Source of the DNA: Ulva prolifera
Lineage: Eukaryota > Chlorophyta > Ulvophyceae > Ulvales > Ulvaceae
Direction: 5' to 3'
NCBI GenBank assembly: GCA_023078555.1
Contig: CM041200.1
Coordinates: forward strand, 6,797,361 to 6,861,360
DNA length: 64,000 nt
Part shown: positions 23,406-35,157 of the stretch, one piece after another
How positions within the stretch are numbered: the first letter of the stretch is position 1
How the letters are laid out: every line of letters begins with the position of its first letter
Made by a program: the position numbers and the translations under genes
The notes under the pieces: model-generated
Database searches by the model: none
Seen by the model: only the letters and a program-made list of their open reading frames with translations
Told to the model about the DNA's origin: nothing

Positions 23406-25787
23406 ATGTCTCTAGTGTTTGACGAGTATGGCAGACCCTTCATCATTGTCAGAGAGCAAGACAAGAAGTCTCGAAAGAAAGGTAAACATGTCGATGCGTG
23501 AGAAATGCGCATATGTGTTGGCATACAGCGTATCTAATGGTCCTCTCCTGCGGACGAGCGCGACCATGCCGCACGTTAACCTGGGGCAAATTCGCCTGGC
23601 CCCTTGCGTGGTCCTCATATCAAGTTGTTGCTTTGTGTTAATGGTAGCACACTCATGCGCCTGTGTCTGCCCTGGCTTGCACTCTTGATTCCACCTGCAG
23701 GGCTGGAGGCACAGAAGTCAAACATCAGTGCAGCCAAGACCGTCGCCAAGGTGCGATACAACGAGGTATTTCAGGACTTTGCTTGCTCGAGAGGACTGTC
23801 AAATCGAAACCACATGGAGTGATGGTGTGTTCAGGTGATGCGGTCCAGCCTAGGCCCCAAAGGCATGGACAAAATGATGCAAAGCCCAGATGGAGACATT
23901 ACCATCACAAACGACGGTGCAACTATTCTCGAAAAGATGCAAGTGGAGCACCAGATCGCCAAGCTGATGGTGAACTTGTCTCAATCGCAGGACGATGAGA
24001 TTGGTGACGGTACAACTGGCGTGGTTGTGCTGGCGGGGGCACTCCTGGAAGAATCTGAAGCGTTATTAGACATGGGGATCCACCCCCTGCGCGTAGCTGA
24101 AGTAAGTTCCAGAATCAGTGTCATTGTAGTGTGCATGAGCAAAGGTGCAATCCCCTAAAGCTGCTCCACCAAGACCTGAGTGCAGGGCTACGAGATGGCG
24201 TGTCGAGTGGCCATCAAGACTCTGGAGGAAATTGCACACAAATTTGAATTCTCCACAGAGGATCGTGAGCCTCTCATCCAGACATGCATGACGACTCTTT
24301 CTTCCAAGATCGTTGGCCGATGCAAACGCGAAATGGCGGAAATGTGTGTGGAGGCTGTCCTTAGTGTTGCGGATCTGGAGCGGCGTGATGTAAATTTGGA
24401 CCTCATCAAGCTGGATGGCAAAGTAGGTTCCAAGACTGATGACACGCGTTTGGTGCATGGTATCGTTCTAGACAAAGACTTCAGCCATCCCCAGATGCCC
24501 AAAGAGCTTAAGGATGTCAAGGTAAATTCGCCATCTTCTCAAAGTGGCATGCACAAGAATGTATCATGAAGCCAGCAGTCACGAAAGCTACATTGTGTAA
24601 TTTGCTATGGTCGAACCATCTTACATGCAGATTGCAATTTTGACGTGTCCGTTTGAGCCGCCCAAGCCCAAGACGAAGCACAAAGTTGACATCGACAGTG
24701 TTGAAAAGTACAAGGCTCTCCAAGATCAAGAGAAGAAATATTTTATTGACATGGTCCAACGCTGCAAGGATGTCGGTGCTGGGCTCGTTATCTGTCAGTG
24801 GGGCTTCGATGACGAAGCTAACCATCTCCTGTATCAGATGGGCCTCCCAGCTGTCCGATGGGTTGGCGGCGTGGAGATTGAGCTACTGGCTATTGCTACT
24901 GGAGCGCGCATCGTGCCACGCTTCGAGGAACTGTCGGAAGACAAGCTCGGCTTTGCTGGCAGGTGCGAGCTTCTTGACTAGCAGCAGACCCCATGCTGCT
25001 GTTTCTATGTGTATGTAGATGCACGAACATTTGTCCATGTCAACAGGGATGTTGGCAACTCCTGAAATTGTCTCTGATCCAGGCTGCCCAGTCTTGTGCT
25101 GCTGCAAATTGTTTGACGTGTGCGCAAGTCACAATGACGCTCACCACTGGGCAGCAAAGATGTAGCTGTGAATGGGCATGCCACTGGCGGACAGTACACG
25201 GCTTGGGCCGGTGGCAATGATATTCGTGATCTTGCAGGATACGAGAGCAGACGTTCGGAACGACACGCGACTCAACACTGGTCATCGAAGAGTGTAGCTC
25301 CACCAAGTCAGTGACCATCTATTGCCGCGGCGGCAACCGTATGATTCTGGATGAGACCAAGCGCTCCCTGCATGATGCTATCTGTGTGGCGCGCAATCTG
25401 GTGCGGGACAACGCCATTGTGTATGGGGGTGGGGCTGCTGAGATCGCTGCGGGGATTGCAGTAGCAGATGCTGCCAATCAGGTGGTTGGACAGGAGCAAT
25501 ACGCGATGCGGGCCTTTGTCAAGGCTCTGGATGCTGTGCCGCTTGCCCTTGCTGAGAATGCGGGGCTGTCGCCAATTGAAACCGTAGCTACTGCGAAGGC
25601 GCAGCAGATCGCAGACAAGAATCCGCACCTGGGTGTGGACTGCAATGAGGTTGGGACATCGGACATGCGAGAGCAGAATGTGTTTGAGACCTTGATTGGG
25701 AAAAAGCAGCAGATGTTCCTGGCAACACAGGTCTGCAAGATGATCCTGAAAGTTGATGATGTGATCCAACCAAGTGGCTATGAATGA
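23406..25787 (+). CDS. CCT5: T-complex protein 1 subunit epsilon (CCT5)
   Basis: Six exons close in phase: 23406-23481, 23701-23750, 23835-24101, 24186-24521, 24631-24962, 25238-25787 (536 aa, the usual length). CCT5 is one of eight subunits of the cytosolic TRiC ring, which folds actin, tubulin and other proteins using ATP. The start [18 protein letters not shown] is the epsilon-specific N terminus. Next come [11 protein letters not shown], the group II chaperonin motif NDGATIL, and the nucleotide-site motif GDGTT (residues 99-103). The apical domain includes [17 protein letters not shown], and the C-terminal equatorial part includes [12 protein letters not shown]. Unlike its neighbours the gene is evenly moderate in GC along its length. 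No missing key residue is seen. Confidence 0.95.
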
Positions 25788-26228
25788 TCGTACGTGTGTG
25801 TCTGAGATCGTGTAATTGCATGCTGGGGTATTGGTTGATAGCATGTACATCAAGCTCTAGCCAGTGCAGAAGTGTGCATATGATTGCTGCATAGTAATGA
25901 GCTTGCGATATCTTCAGATTGGCTTTTATTGTCGATACACAAGTATTCACGACCTTCCTGCCGTACTATGGTGATTGCCTGTAGCGCAGTGCTGGCGCTT
26001 GTCAGTCAAGGTCTCACGTTCCCTCGTGACGTCACGAGTTGCCCATATCCGCATTGAAGCATGCACCTCCATCGGTGATATATGATCACCCATTATGTTC
26101 TCAAATCTCTCGTGTCTGCCTGCTTTGGCGTGCTCGTGATTCGAAGGCCACGGCGTATGCGGACTTCGTGAACGGTATCCGCTGTTGTCAGCCAAGTTTC
26201 ACGAGTCACAGCTAACACTGCTGGTCTC
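25788..26228. other. Intergenic between CCT5 and the P450 reductase
   Basis: Holds the CCT5 3' UTR and the reductase promoter; no further gene seen. Confidence 0.4.
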
Positions 26229-28096
26229 ATGGCCAATGAATGGGTCATATATTCGCTAGTCTCAGTATCCGCTCTAGTGCTCTGTGTTTCTTCAGCTTTG
26301 CTGTATGCTCGATACAACCGTCGTGAGGTCGCCTGTGCCCACGAGCCTGAACAAGATGCCGACACGCGGGAAGAATATAAAATCATGTACGGCACTCAGA
26401 CAGGTACAGCGGAGAAGTTTGCAAAGCAGGCGGCCTCGGCTCTAGACGCAAAGTATGGCGGGCAGGCCAGGTTCACCGTCGTGGACGTGGAAGACTTTGA
26501 TCATTCAAACATGGGCACAGAGAAACTCATGATGTTTATGCTTGCTACCTACGGAGATGGAGAGCCTACAGATAATGCAGTTTCGTTGGATGAATGGCTT
26601 CAGAGTGCTGCTGACGACGTCATGAACGGAGATCGCAGCGACATACTTGAGGTGCATGTCCTGAGAACGAAGCTGTTGACACCGAGCTTGAAGCATTGTT
26701 TTTGCCATGAATGTAGGCAGTCTTGGTTACACTTGTGTTCTCGCTGTGCAGGACACGCCATTCGCTGTGTTCGGGCTTGGCAACCGACAGTACGAGCACT
26801 TCAACGCGACAGGAAAGCGTGTCTTCAAGAACTTGAGCACTATAGGAGGGAATCCTGTTGTGAAGCTGGGTCTCGGTGATGACGACGGCGACATCGCGGA
26901 TGATTTTGCTACTTGGCTGGAACAGCTGGTTTCTGCCATTGAGTCCTCCGGACTTCTGAAAGTCTCCCAGCCCGACAACGGCACGCTAGCTACAAGCGCG
27001 TCGTACGACGTTGAGGTCATCGATTCTTCTTCCAGCAATTGTGCCGATGTGCACCAGGGCTACGTCATGGGCAGTTCTCATGCGAAGGCACCCTCCATGC
27101 TCAAAGTCAGCACTGTCCGGGAGCTTCATAGCGCTGCGTCAGACCGCAGCTGTGTGCACGTTGAGCTCGAGCTAGGTGCGCTCTCACTCAACGCATGAAC
27201 TGGTGACTGCTCAGCGAGCACTGCTAACGCCAGTACTGTCGTCATTTCGAGATGCTCGAATCATGATGTCCACAGACTCGATTACCCATGCAGCCCCGGG
27301 AATGACGTACACAACCGGAGACCACGTAGCCGTGTTCGGCACGAACCAGCCCGAGGTCGTCAGCCGAGCGTGCCGCCTCTTCGACACAGACCCCAGCTCC
27401 ACCATCGCCGTCCGCTTGCCCTCGCCCAACCCCGCCCTGCTCCCGGCGCCCTTCCCATCCCCTCTCACCCTCCGCGATGCCCTCACACACCACTGCGAGC
27501 TCCAGCAGGCCCCTGATAAGGAGGCGTTACGTGTCCTTGCCACCCACGCCACTGACCCCACTCACGCCGCGCGCCTCTCCCACCTCGCCGGCCACGACGG
27601 CCGCGCAGACTATGCCACCTACATCACTGCCGCAAAGCGCAGCATCCTCGACGTCATGGAGGACTTCCCCTCCGCGCGGCCCCCCCTCGGTGCCGCCTTC
27701 GCGTGTCTCCTCCCACGCATGCACCCGCGCTACTACTCCATCTCCTCCTCCCCCATGCATGACTCGCGACACATCAGCGTCACCGCCGCCGTCATCGACG
27801 AGGTCACGCCCGCAGGCCGGCGGCACCACGGCGTCGCGACCACAACACTCGCGCGGTGCGCGCCAGGGGCCGCGCTGCCGGGCGCGCTGCGCGCGTCGAC
27901 GTTCCGCTTGCCCGCGGACAGCAGCGCACCGATCGTGATGGTCGGGCCGGGGACCGGGCTCGCGCCGTTCCGGGGTTTCCTGCAGGAGCGGGCGGCGCTC
28001 GCGGCGCAGGGGCGGCCGCTCGGGCCGGCGTGGCTGTTCTTCGGCTGCCGCCACCCGCAGCATGACTACCTCTACCAGCATGAGCTTGCGGTGCAG

Positions 28097-28135
<39 letters not shown>

Positions 28136-28797
28136 ATTACAGGCACTCTGATCAAGGGTTGTTTTTTGTAGCCGTACTGGTGACAGGGTTCTCGGGAGGA
28201 CCCTGAGCTGATGATTCTCGTCCTGTGCTTCGATCATTGTTCAGAATAAGTGAATCTGATGTGCTCTGTTGCTCTCTCCGATGATGCAACGGCCTGAGCT
28301 CTTCTCATCTGTACCACCCAAGTGTCGCGGGTCACGCAGATGCACACGCCTTGTTGCTCCGCTGCCCATGCATGCATGGTCAGCGCCACGGAGCTCCTGG
28401 CCACTCATCGCGCCATGCCTGCTGCACACCGCGGCGCGTAATGGCCCCATGCACGCATGCGCGCTGCCGGATGCGCAGGCATCAGCGGCCGTCGCTGCAC
28501 GTGCAGGTCATGCAGGAGCGGGGCGTGCTGACGAAGCTCTGCGTCGCCTTCTCGCGGCTCGGGGAGAGCAAAGACTACGTGCAGCACCACCTCGCCCTCC
28601 ATGGCGCCGAGGTGGTGGGTGCGCTGGAGGGCGGGGGCAGCCTGTTCGTCTGCGGCGACGCGAAGCACATGGCGAAGGACGTGCACGCCGCGGTGGAGGC
28701 CGCGGTGCAGGCAGCCCGCGCCTGCACCGCCGCGGAGGCGCAGGCTTTCGTGCGTGACCTGCAGCACAGCCACCGGTACATGCAGGACGTGTGGTGA
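26229..28797 (+). CDS. NADPH-cytochrome P450 reductase
   Basis: Four exons close in phase: 26229-26651, 26752-27175, 27276-28090, 28507-28797 (650 aa, normal range). The enzyme passes electrons from NADPH through FAD and FMN to P450s on the ER. An N-terminal anchor helix (about residues 6-27) is followed by the flavodoxin domain with the FMN loop YGTQTGTAEKF (54 onward) and FGLGNRQYEHFN. Then come the connecting domain, the FAD motif RYYSISSS, the NADP-binding GPGTGLAPFRGFLQER and FFGCR, and the C-terminal CGDAKHMAKDV ending in Asp-Val-Trp, the usual aromatic end that stacks on FAD. Exons 1-2 are moderate in GC; exons 3-4 are strongly GC-rich. Intron 3 opens with its donor followed at once by a 37-nt C run. 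Confidence 0.95.
28097..28133 (+). repeat. 37-nt C homopolymer at the start of an intron
   Basis: Uninterrupted C from 28097 to 28133, six bases after the exon 3 donor (GTGCAG) of the P450 reductase gene. Exact length may be unreliable because of sequencing slippage. Confidence 0.8.
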
Positions 28798-30070
28798 TGG
28801 TGAGGCGGCATGTGGCGCGGCGGCCCGGGCGGGGTGGGGGCGCCCCCGCGCTGCTCGGAAGCGGAGGGTTCCTGCAGGACAGGCATGCATCACTTTTGAG
28901 TGTGCTCCGCTTTGAGGAGAATGCGAATGGTCCGGAGTGCGTGAGGCTCCCTGGATTTTGTCACACGTGTTTCTGAATTATGCATGCGAGATTTCATGAT
29001 GTGGGACTGGGTGCGTGAGAGGCCTGCGCATGCGGCGGGTGTGCTGTGTTGCTGTGACGCTGCTGTAACTCGCTGCGCCTTGGGGTTTGTGAGTGCTGCT
29101 CCGGTGGAACATCGAGTACGTATTCCCCCCCGCGGTCGTGCCCCAATGTGGCGCCGGAGCATCCCCGACTAGCAGGTGCAACGAACGCAGTGCAACATCC
29201 ATGAGATATGCCACAGGCACCATCGTCCAATTCATTCTGAATCACGCTGCTTTGTACTTGCTCAAAAACAGTAGCACACATGTCAAAGAAGACTCGGGGT
29301 CAGCAACAGCCGTTGATTTCAGCCGCTGGAACCATCCGCTAGACAGCGACGTGTGGGGCCGTGGTTCAACTGCATCGTGTAGAGGGTCTTGGAGATGGTG
29401 CTCCGTGTCTCAGGACGTCTGCTCGGGAAAGTGGGTGTGCCTCTGGAAGGACGGACGAAAGCAGCTCGCGCTCCATGCACCGGTTTGGTAGGTGATGGCT
29501 TACACTCGCCATGCAAGACCCTGAACCTCCGTGCAGTATTTGCTCGTGCTGTGTGGAACCGTCGGAGCAGCGGCTGTGAGTGGTCTATGGCTTTGCGGAC
29601 AATGCAGGCGCCGGCACTGGTGGTACGCACTCTTGCATGTGTGGCACATAGTAATCATCAATGTCTGTGTGCAACGATCCGCATGTCAATGAATAGGCAT
29701 GGCTGACACGCATTTGCGCATGGTTGTATGAATCAGGCAGACCTTGCCAGTGCTGCAGCGTGATTCAAACATATTGATTCGCATCCAAATGGGGTTGCGC
29801 CAATAGCTGCTGCATGCAGCCTCGTGGGCATTTGTCGCGATTGCATTGCTTCAAGTCAGGCCTGGTGCTGTACCATGCAATGTCCCGAGCTCTTCCAGTC
29901 TGTACCTCATGATGCATCTGTGGACACCAGGATGTGATCATCGACGACAGTGGCCCAGGTTTCTTCCAACATTCCAGTCGTTGTGGACTTCATCCTCTGG
30001 ATGTTTGTTACTGGAAGTGGCGGGCGTATCTTGACAGGCAATTCCTTGGACAGAAATATATTCTGTCGCC
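28798..30070. other. Intergenic; weak coding-like stretch near 29279-29495
   Basis: After the reductase 3' end, a plus-strand ATG at 29279 begins MSKKTRGQQQPLISAAG, and the frame near 29389-29490 reads as a basic, Leu/Val-rich segment. A join with good splice sites is not clear and no family is recognised. Otherwise nothing is seen. Confidence 0.25.
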
Positions 30071-30710
30071 ATGGCCGGACTACTCCGCCTATTCTCGTCT
30101 CCTGCCTGCAGACATATTTTCCCGACTACTTGCTCCATGCTTACCCCTGCCATGCAACGTGCAGCATCTGGCTTGTCACAGGATGATCTTCGTCGGGTAC
30201 GCTCAGTCGGAAGCCCGTCCAGGCACATGCTGCTGCAACCAAAACAAGCGCTAGCTGAGTTCGCAGCCCACCAAAACAACAGTCAATCTGTAGGAAGTCA
30301 ATAAAGCAATGTACCGAGCTAAGCAGAGAGGTCTACTGGAGCTTGATCTGGTGATCGGGATCTATGCGGAGCGCAACGTGCCAACAATGTCGGTAGACAA
30401 GCTCGCCGAAACAGAAAGGCTGCTGCGAGAAGAAAACGTGGACCTTTGGCAGTGGCTGACCCAACAGTCGACAGCTCCTGATCATGTACAAGAAAATGTA
30501 GTATTCAAGGCACGTTCGCGATACCTGTCCTATGGGACACACCATGTAACAATGCAAGCCATGCTAACCTCACCCAACAACGCGAATATGCAGGAGCTTG
30601 CACAGTCCGTTGAAGATATATACTCAACAAAGTGTCCGCGGGAGGCCAGGGCCAGTTCAGATGCTCAATGGGTGCATGGGTGGCAAGACAAACCGAACAC
30701 AACTGTCTGA
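30071..30710 (+). CDS. SDHAF2: Succinate dehydrogenase assembly factor 2 (SDHAF2/Sdh5)
   Basis: SDHAF2 is a small mitochondrial matrix protein that helps attach FAD covalently to the flavoprotein subunit of succinate dehydrogenase. The core at 30309-30500 has the family signature MYRAKQRGLLELDLVIG, followed by a helical bundle and DLWQWLTQQ near its end, matching the plant form (YRSKQRG...DLWKWLT). An upstream exon from the ATG at 30071 encodes MAGLLRLFSSPACRHIF, a typical mitochondrial presequence, ending DDLRR at 30196. The join to the core needs a phase that the obvious GTACG donor does not give; a GC donor or a very short intron would fix it. The C terminus beyond about 30510 may also be spliced (acceptor near 30595) rather than read straight to 30710. 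Confidence 0.8.
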
Positions 30711-31257
30711 AAACGGTCCATGTCGTTGATTGCGCAGTACTGTACACTATGCTGCTGCAGGTTTCGGTGGGCCGCTCCGTATCTTGTGCCTACCTTGCCT
30801 TCGGTTGCGGGGGTGAAATCTGATATCGGATGCGAGTGCGCTTGCGGGGCAGCCCCGGTCCTGAGCTAACATGCCATGTGCTCATTCGCAATCAGAATCG
30901 TGATGCTGTGTACAAATGGGAAATGTTTCGTGTTACATTGACTTGTAGGCCTCTCAACCACTCGGCACATAATGTGCGACTATGATCTCCTCACCATGCA
31001 ATGATGCAAGTGCCATATCTGGGTCTCGACTCGTACTTGAGCGCTGCGGTATCGCCGCCAGCATGACCTCGTGCTCACCTGTGACAACAAAGCGCGCGCA
31101 TGCTGTGAACGTGTGCCCCAGCACCGTGTCACACAATCCGTCAAGGTCTTCACAAGACAGCGGCTACCTGAATCAATCAAAGCGCGTGCTGCATGGTCAG
31201 ACCCTGTTGTTCCACATTTGCTCTGTTGCCCGAGCCAGCGGCAGTCGTCACGCCGTA
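30711..31257. other. Intergenic between convergent genes
   Basis: Sequence between the 3' ends of SDHAF2 and the minus-strand FBXO21/SirB1-like gene. No gene seen. Confidence 0.4.
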
Positions 31258-33227
31258 TCAGGGGTGCCCCGCGGGTCCACCATCCCAGCCCGGGAGTTTG
31301 CAGCCGTCAGGGTGCAGCGCCGCGTGCTGGTAGAGCCAGCGCACGACGTCGTCGCTCTCGCCGCGCCGCTGACACGCCGTCACCATCGTGGCCGCGTGCT
31401 CGGCCCACATCCGGAACACCACCTGCGCCGACGGCGCCAGGTCGATGCCCTCCGGCCACTCCGCCTCCGGCAGCACCCACGCGCCCTTCGGCCGGCTCGG
31501 GTCCAGCACGCCTGCACCACAGCACGCAACGCTAACGCCACGCCGAAGCCTGCTTGCTGCGGAAGCATGACAGCCCGTGTGTCTCAATGAAGGTGGCTGG
31601 CCACGGCCAGGATGAACACCGCGTGTGTGCGTGTGCCACGCCCTCCGTCCTCTCACAGCTGTGGTACGCTAACCGCTGGAGCCTCGCACAGGCCTCGACG
31701 GCGGCACCTCCTCGCACCACTCGATCCATGATGCCTCAGGTACCACTTTCAGACCAGGGTGCACATGCATGCATGCACAGCTGCATGCTGTTCTGCGACA
31801 GACAGCCGTGCACAAGCAGCAGAAGGGGGGGGTGCCGCACATGGTTCCTCAGGGGAGCCCCCGCACAGCAGCACCCGCGGCGGCGCCGGCGCCGTCGCGA
31901 GCTGCCCGACGCCCATCAGCACCGCGAGGTCCACCTCCTCTGCACCCCACGCCCCCGCTTGTACACCACCCCACATGCATCCGCCACTGCAACTCCCCGC
32001 AACAGCGGGCCTCTTCCTTGCCACACCTGGCCCCACAACTCAGCACAGCTGCAGGTCGTAAACTGCGCAAGGGCTACAACAAATCACCGAAGCTCAGGCC
32101 ATAGCATGGTAGAATGGTTCAAGAAATCTGCAGGTCCCCATGCAAGGACGTGTGCCCGGGGTGTGAGCGCGATTCCGAGGGCGCAGCTGAACTCTGGCGG
32201 GCGTGCGCACCGTGGTGGGGGAAGTGCGGCACAACGGAGAGGCCGAGGCGGCGCAGCACGCAGATGGCGGCAGTGGCGAGCGCGATGGGCGCGCCCCGGC
32301 GCAGCGCAACGACGTCCGGCAGCAGCAGAGGCTTGTACCCCTCGTACACCCACTCGAAGGGCGGGCAGTCGAACTTGAGGGCGCGGCCGAGCGCCGCGGC
32401 GGCGGCATGCATCTCGGCACGGGTCGTGGGGCGCAGGTCCTGCCCCGGGTCGCGGCCCCGCTCCAGCAGCTCCCGCCTGCATGCCCCCGCTGGGATGTCA
32501 CGGGGAGCGTCCCGATTAGAATAGATGAGTTCATTCTGCTGGTTGTGCTGCGGTGAAGGTTGCTCGCGCACGCTCCGGGATGGCGGGTGCGGGCTGGGGC
32601 TTCTGACTGCAAGTGCCTGGGCAGCGGCAATCGGCCAGCGTTGTAACACGAGATGCTCAACTCGCCTGCGCTCAATCATGGCAGCCGGCATATGACGCTG
32701 CGCGCTGTGCTCCTTCACCGACGCTGCCCTACTGTGGAGTGCCGAGCAGAACGCCGTGACACCGACGCTGAAGTTGACATGCGCAGCCAGCCCCCAGGGT
32801 GGTGGCCATGCCCTGGTGGCCGGGCGCCTTGCCAGCGCTGGCAAGCAGCCACACATGCACGCCTCGTGAGCTCAGTCTGCCCTCGGACGCAGGGGTTGCT
32901 CGGGTCGGCCGACACGTATGCATGAGCCCGGCCGCCAGATTCAGGGCACGACGTGCGTGTCAGGGAAGGTGGGGAGGGGGCGCACGGCAGAGCCTGCGGC
33001 TGCGAGAGCGTGACCTGCTCGGCAACTTCGTTCAGGCGCTCCCCGCACAGGGCTGCCTCCGTTCCGGGGTCCCCAACGGCGTCGTCCTCCAGCCACCAGG
33101 TCGTCCTATGCTGCGTTGCTAGGCTGTGGGTGTGCAGCGCCCCGTCTTCAATCGCCATCGCTGCCAGGCGCCTCGTGACCGGCTGGTGTCGGTACTTCTG
33201 CAGGATGAGGTGCCATCCCGCCAGCGC
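31258..33227 (-). CDS. FBXO21/SirB1-like (transglutaminase-like fold) protein; 5' end unresolved
   Basis: Minus-strand exons that close in phase: 33227-33015; then 32476-32211, 31939-31841, 31734-31657 and 31511-31258. One exon between 33015 and 32476 is unplaced and the N terminus lies upstream of 33227; a stretch near 33.2-33.5 kb (with DEEDSARTVRANILDLL) is a candidate. The first exon matches FBXO21 before its SirB1 domain (ALAGWHLILQKY, then MAIEDGAL and ERLNEVAEQ). The second has the SirB1 core LPDVVALRRGAPIALATAAI, equivalent to the family's VLERRRGIPISLS. C-terminal exons are helical (AQVVFRMWAEHAATMV), like the TPR-like tail of SirB1 proteins. FBXO21 is a substrate receptor of SCF ubiquitin ligases; whether an F-box is present here I cannot show. 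GC rises steeply toward the 3' end. Confidence 0.6.
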
Positions 33228-34725
33228 CTGCAGGGATCAGCGGTGCTGTGAGCTCCAAGGAGCACCTGTGGAAGGACCGAGGAGGTCGAGGATGTTCGCA
33301 CGTACTGTTCTAGCTGAGTCTTCTTCGTCTAGAGCCCCTGAGGAGGTGAGGAACTCGTGCTGCTTCGAGAGAGCAGCTGCGATGCGGGCGCCATCTGTGC
33401 AGGCAGAGATGCTCCTGACAGGAGCTGTGATCACAGTGTGGTATGACCGCTTTCGCTTCAGGTCCCGTGGACACATGATGGCAGCAGCACGTACCGCTGG
33501 CACCACTCAGGCTCTGCAGGTGGTACCCAGTGTCAAAGCTCGTCTGAGCCGGGCTGAGGAGCTGAGCGAAGCCTTTTACGCCAGTCAACGGGATTTGATC
33601 TATCTCAAAAGCTTGTACAAGAGCCGAGACTACATTTTTTGCTCGTCCGGCCATATGTCGCAATGGCGCAGTCACCCCGAGCAAGGTGTGGATGGCGGTT
33701 ATACACAAGTGGTGATTTCGACCAAGCACAACACGCACTGTGAATTCCAGTCGCGACAACATATGCTCTGATGAGAGCTCGTAGGTGCATCGGTTGCTGT
33801 TGCATCTGCGCGCGTTCTGACGCCACGGCGTTCACGACACGTCAGATCACCGGTGACCACCGCTCCACAGCTCGAAACCCGAGTGTAATCCAAGCCGAAC
33901 AACTCGCATGCGGTAGAGTATGCTAACATGGTCATGCCTATCGGTACTTGATGACCCTCTCTGGCGGATTGCATCACACTACCACCACCGCACAGCATCA
34001 TATATCCAGCCATCCTCCTGTGAGACCGGTGGGTAGATTCAACCAGTCGAGAAGCAATCACATCAAACAGGCCAACGTTCGAGAGATCATGCCCAACTGG
34101 CTCTGCACCGTCGTGTAAGTCTAGCCGCCCTTTGAACGTGCACCGCTTTCACCCTCGCCATCAGTTTTGGTGCGTGGCAAGGCCGGCTGCAGAGCGACGC
34201 GCTGCCTAGGTGCGATTTATATCCACGTGTGATACCTTGAAGCTTGTACATCAGCTCGAAATTGGCCGTAAATTTGTAAATTGTGGCTGTCACTGTTGAT
34301 TGGCGACGAGGCGTTGCGAGGCGGGAGCGTCTGTCACAGCGTCGAATCGACAGAAGTCGTTTTGCCGCGGCTTGTATCCTGCGTAGAATCAATCTCTCGA
34401 CTTGCGCTATGTTCCCTGTTGTTGTCTTTTTACTGATGTTGCCCTTACAGTCGATAGTGTCGCAGATGCCTTTGTTAGCCAAATGCCATTCGCCATCGAC
34501 CTTGACGGCCACACTCAGGGATAGGCACCTGTCACTGATCAAGAGAAAACATGAATGCGTGCTTCAGAAGCTTGCGCCTTGCTTCGTCATCCTCGAGGGT
34601 TGCCTTTGTGCCTTATTACGTAGCGGCTCATGTTCCGCGCCGGAGTGCCAGCCCGAGGCGCGCATCGGAGCGCCACACGTGAACACAATTCCCTAGTAAC
34701 CATTCTTCATCATGCAGGTGCGCAG
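33228..34725. other. Region of uncertain coding content
   Basis: Probably includes the 5' exons and promoter of the minus-strand FBXO21-like gene (33.2-33.8 kb). Around 34.2-34.55 kb both strands have open frames over 100 codons, the minus one more protein-like (VAVKVDGEWHLANKGICDT), but no family is recognised. Confidence 0.3.
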
Positions 34726-35157
34726 ATGCATTCTGCGAGAGTGGCTGCAGCGGCAGCGATTGTTTTTTACACATCGTGTGTCGCTGGGCGTCGTCTACGC
34801 AGTTCGAACCCTCTTCAAGCCGAAGCTGAAGCCGGAGCGTCAAGTCCAGCCACTGAGGATCTGTCAGAGGACCTAGACCATGAAGGCGATGACGGTGTGG
34901 ACACGAAGACTGTTGCTTTGGCCGTCGTTGCAGCAGCACTCATCACCGCACTAGTTATCTACGGCTTTTACAAGATGTGCAAGAGCGGAACAGCCGCCGA
35001 AAGAGCTTCCCAGCTTTTTAAATTTGACAAGAGTGGACGAGGGAATCCTGACCGGGGTGCATACATGAGACATTCGGACTCGGCTGTGGTTCAAGCCCCA
35101 GTGGCGAACACAGGTCCAGGCGGCCTGCCGACAATTCCGAGCGATGCCACTCTGTAG
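34726..35157 (+). CDS. Small single-pass membrane protein, unknown function
   Basis: Single open frame of 143 aa from the ATG at 34726. The N terminus MHSARVAAAAAIVFYTSCVAG looks like a signal peptide (short basic start, hydrophobic Ala/Val core, small residues at the end). A charged, acidic segment follows (about residues 35-57), then one membrane helix (TVALAVVAAALITALVIYGF, about 60-80). The cytosolic tail is basic (KMCKSGTAAER, then KFDKSGRG) and ends in a Gly/Pro-rich stretch. The layout predicts a type I membrane protein. I recognise no domain. An alternative ATG at 34712 opens a different, shorter frame and is less likely. An upstream exon cannot be excluded. Confidence 0.55.
   Translation: MHSARVAAAAAIVFYTSCVAGRRLRSSNPLQAEAEAGASSPATEDLSEDLDHEGDDGVDTKTVALAVVAAALITALVIYGFYKMCKSGTAAERASQLFKFDKSGRGNPDRGAYMRHSDSAVVQAPVANTGPGGLPTIPSDATL

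Noticed and set aside
33300-33770. Plus-strand frame at 33.3-33.77 kb as a gene
   Set aside because: No start, splice or family support; the minus strand here more likely holds 5' exons of the FBXO21-like gene.
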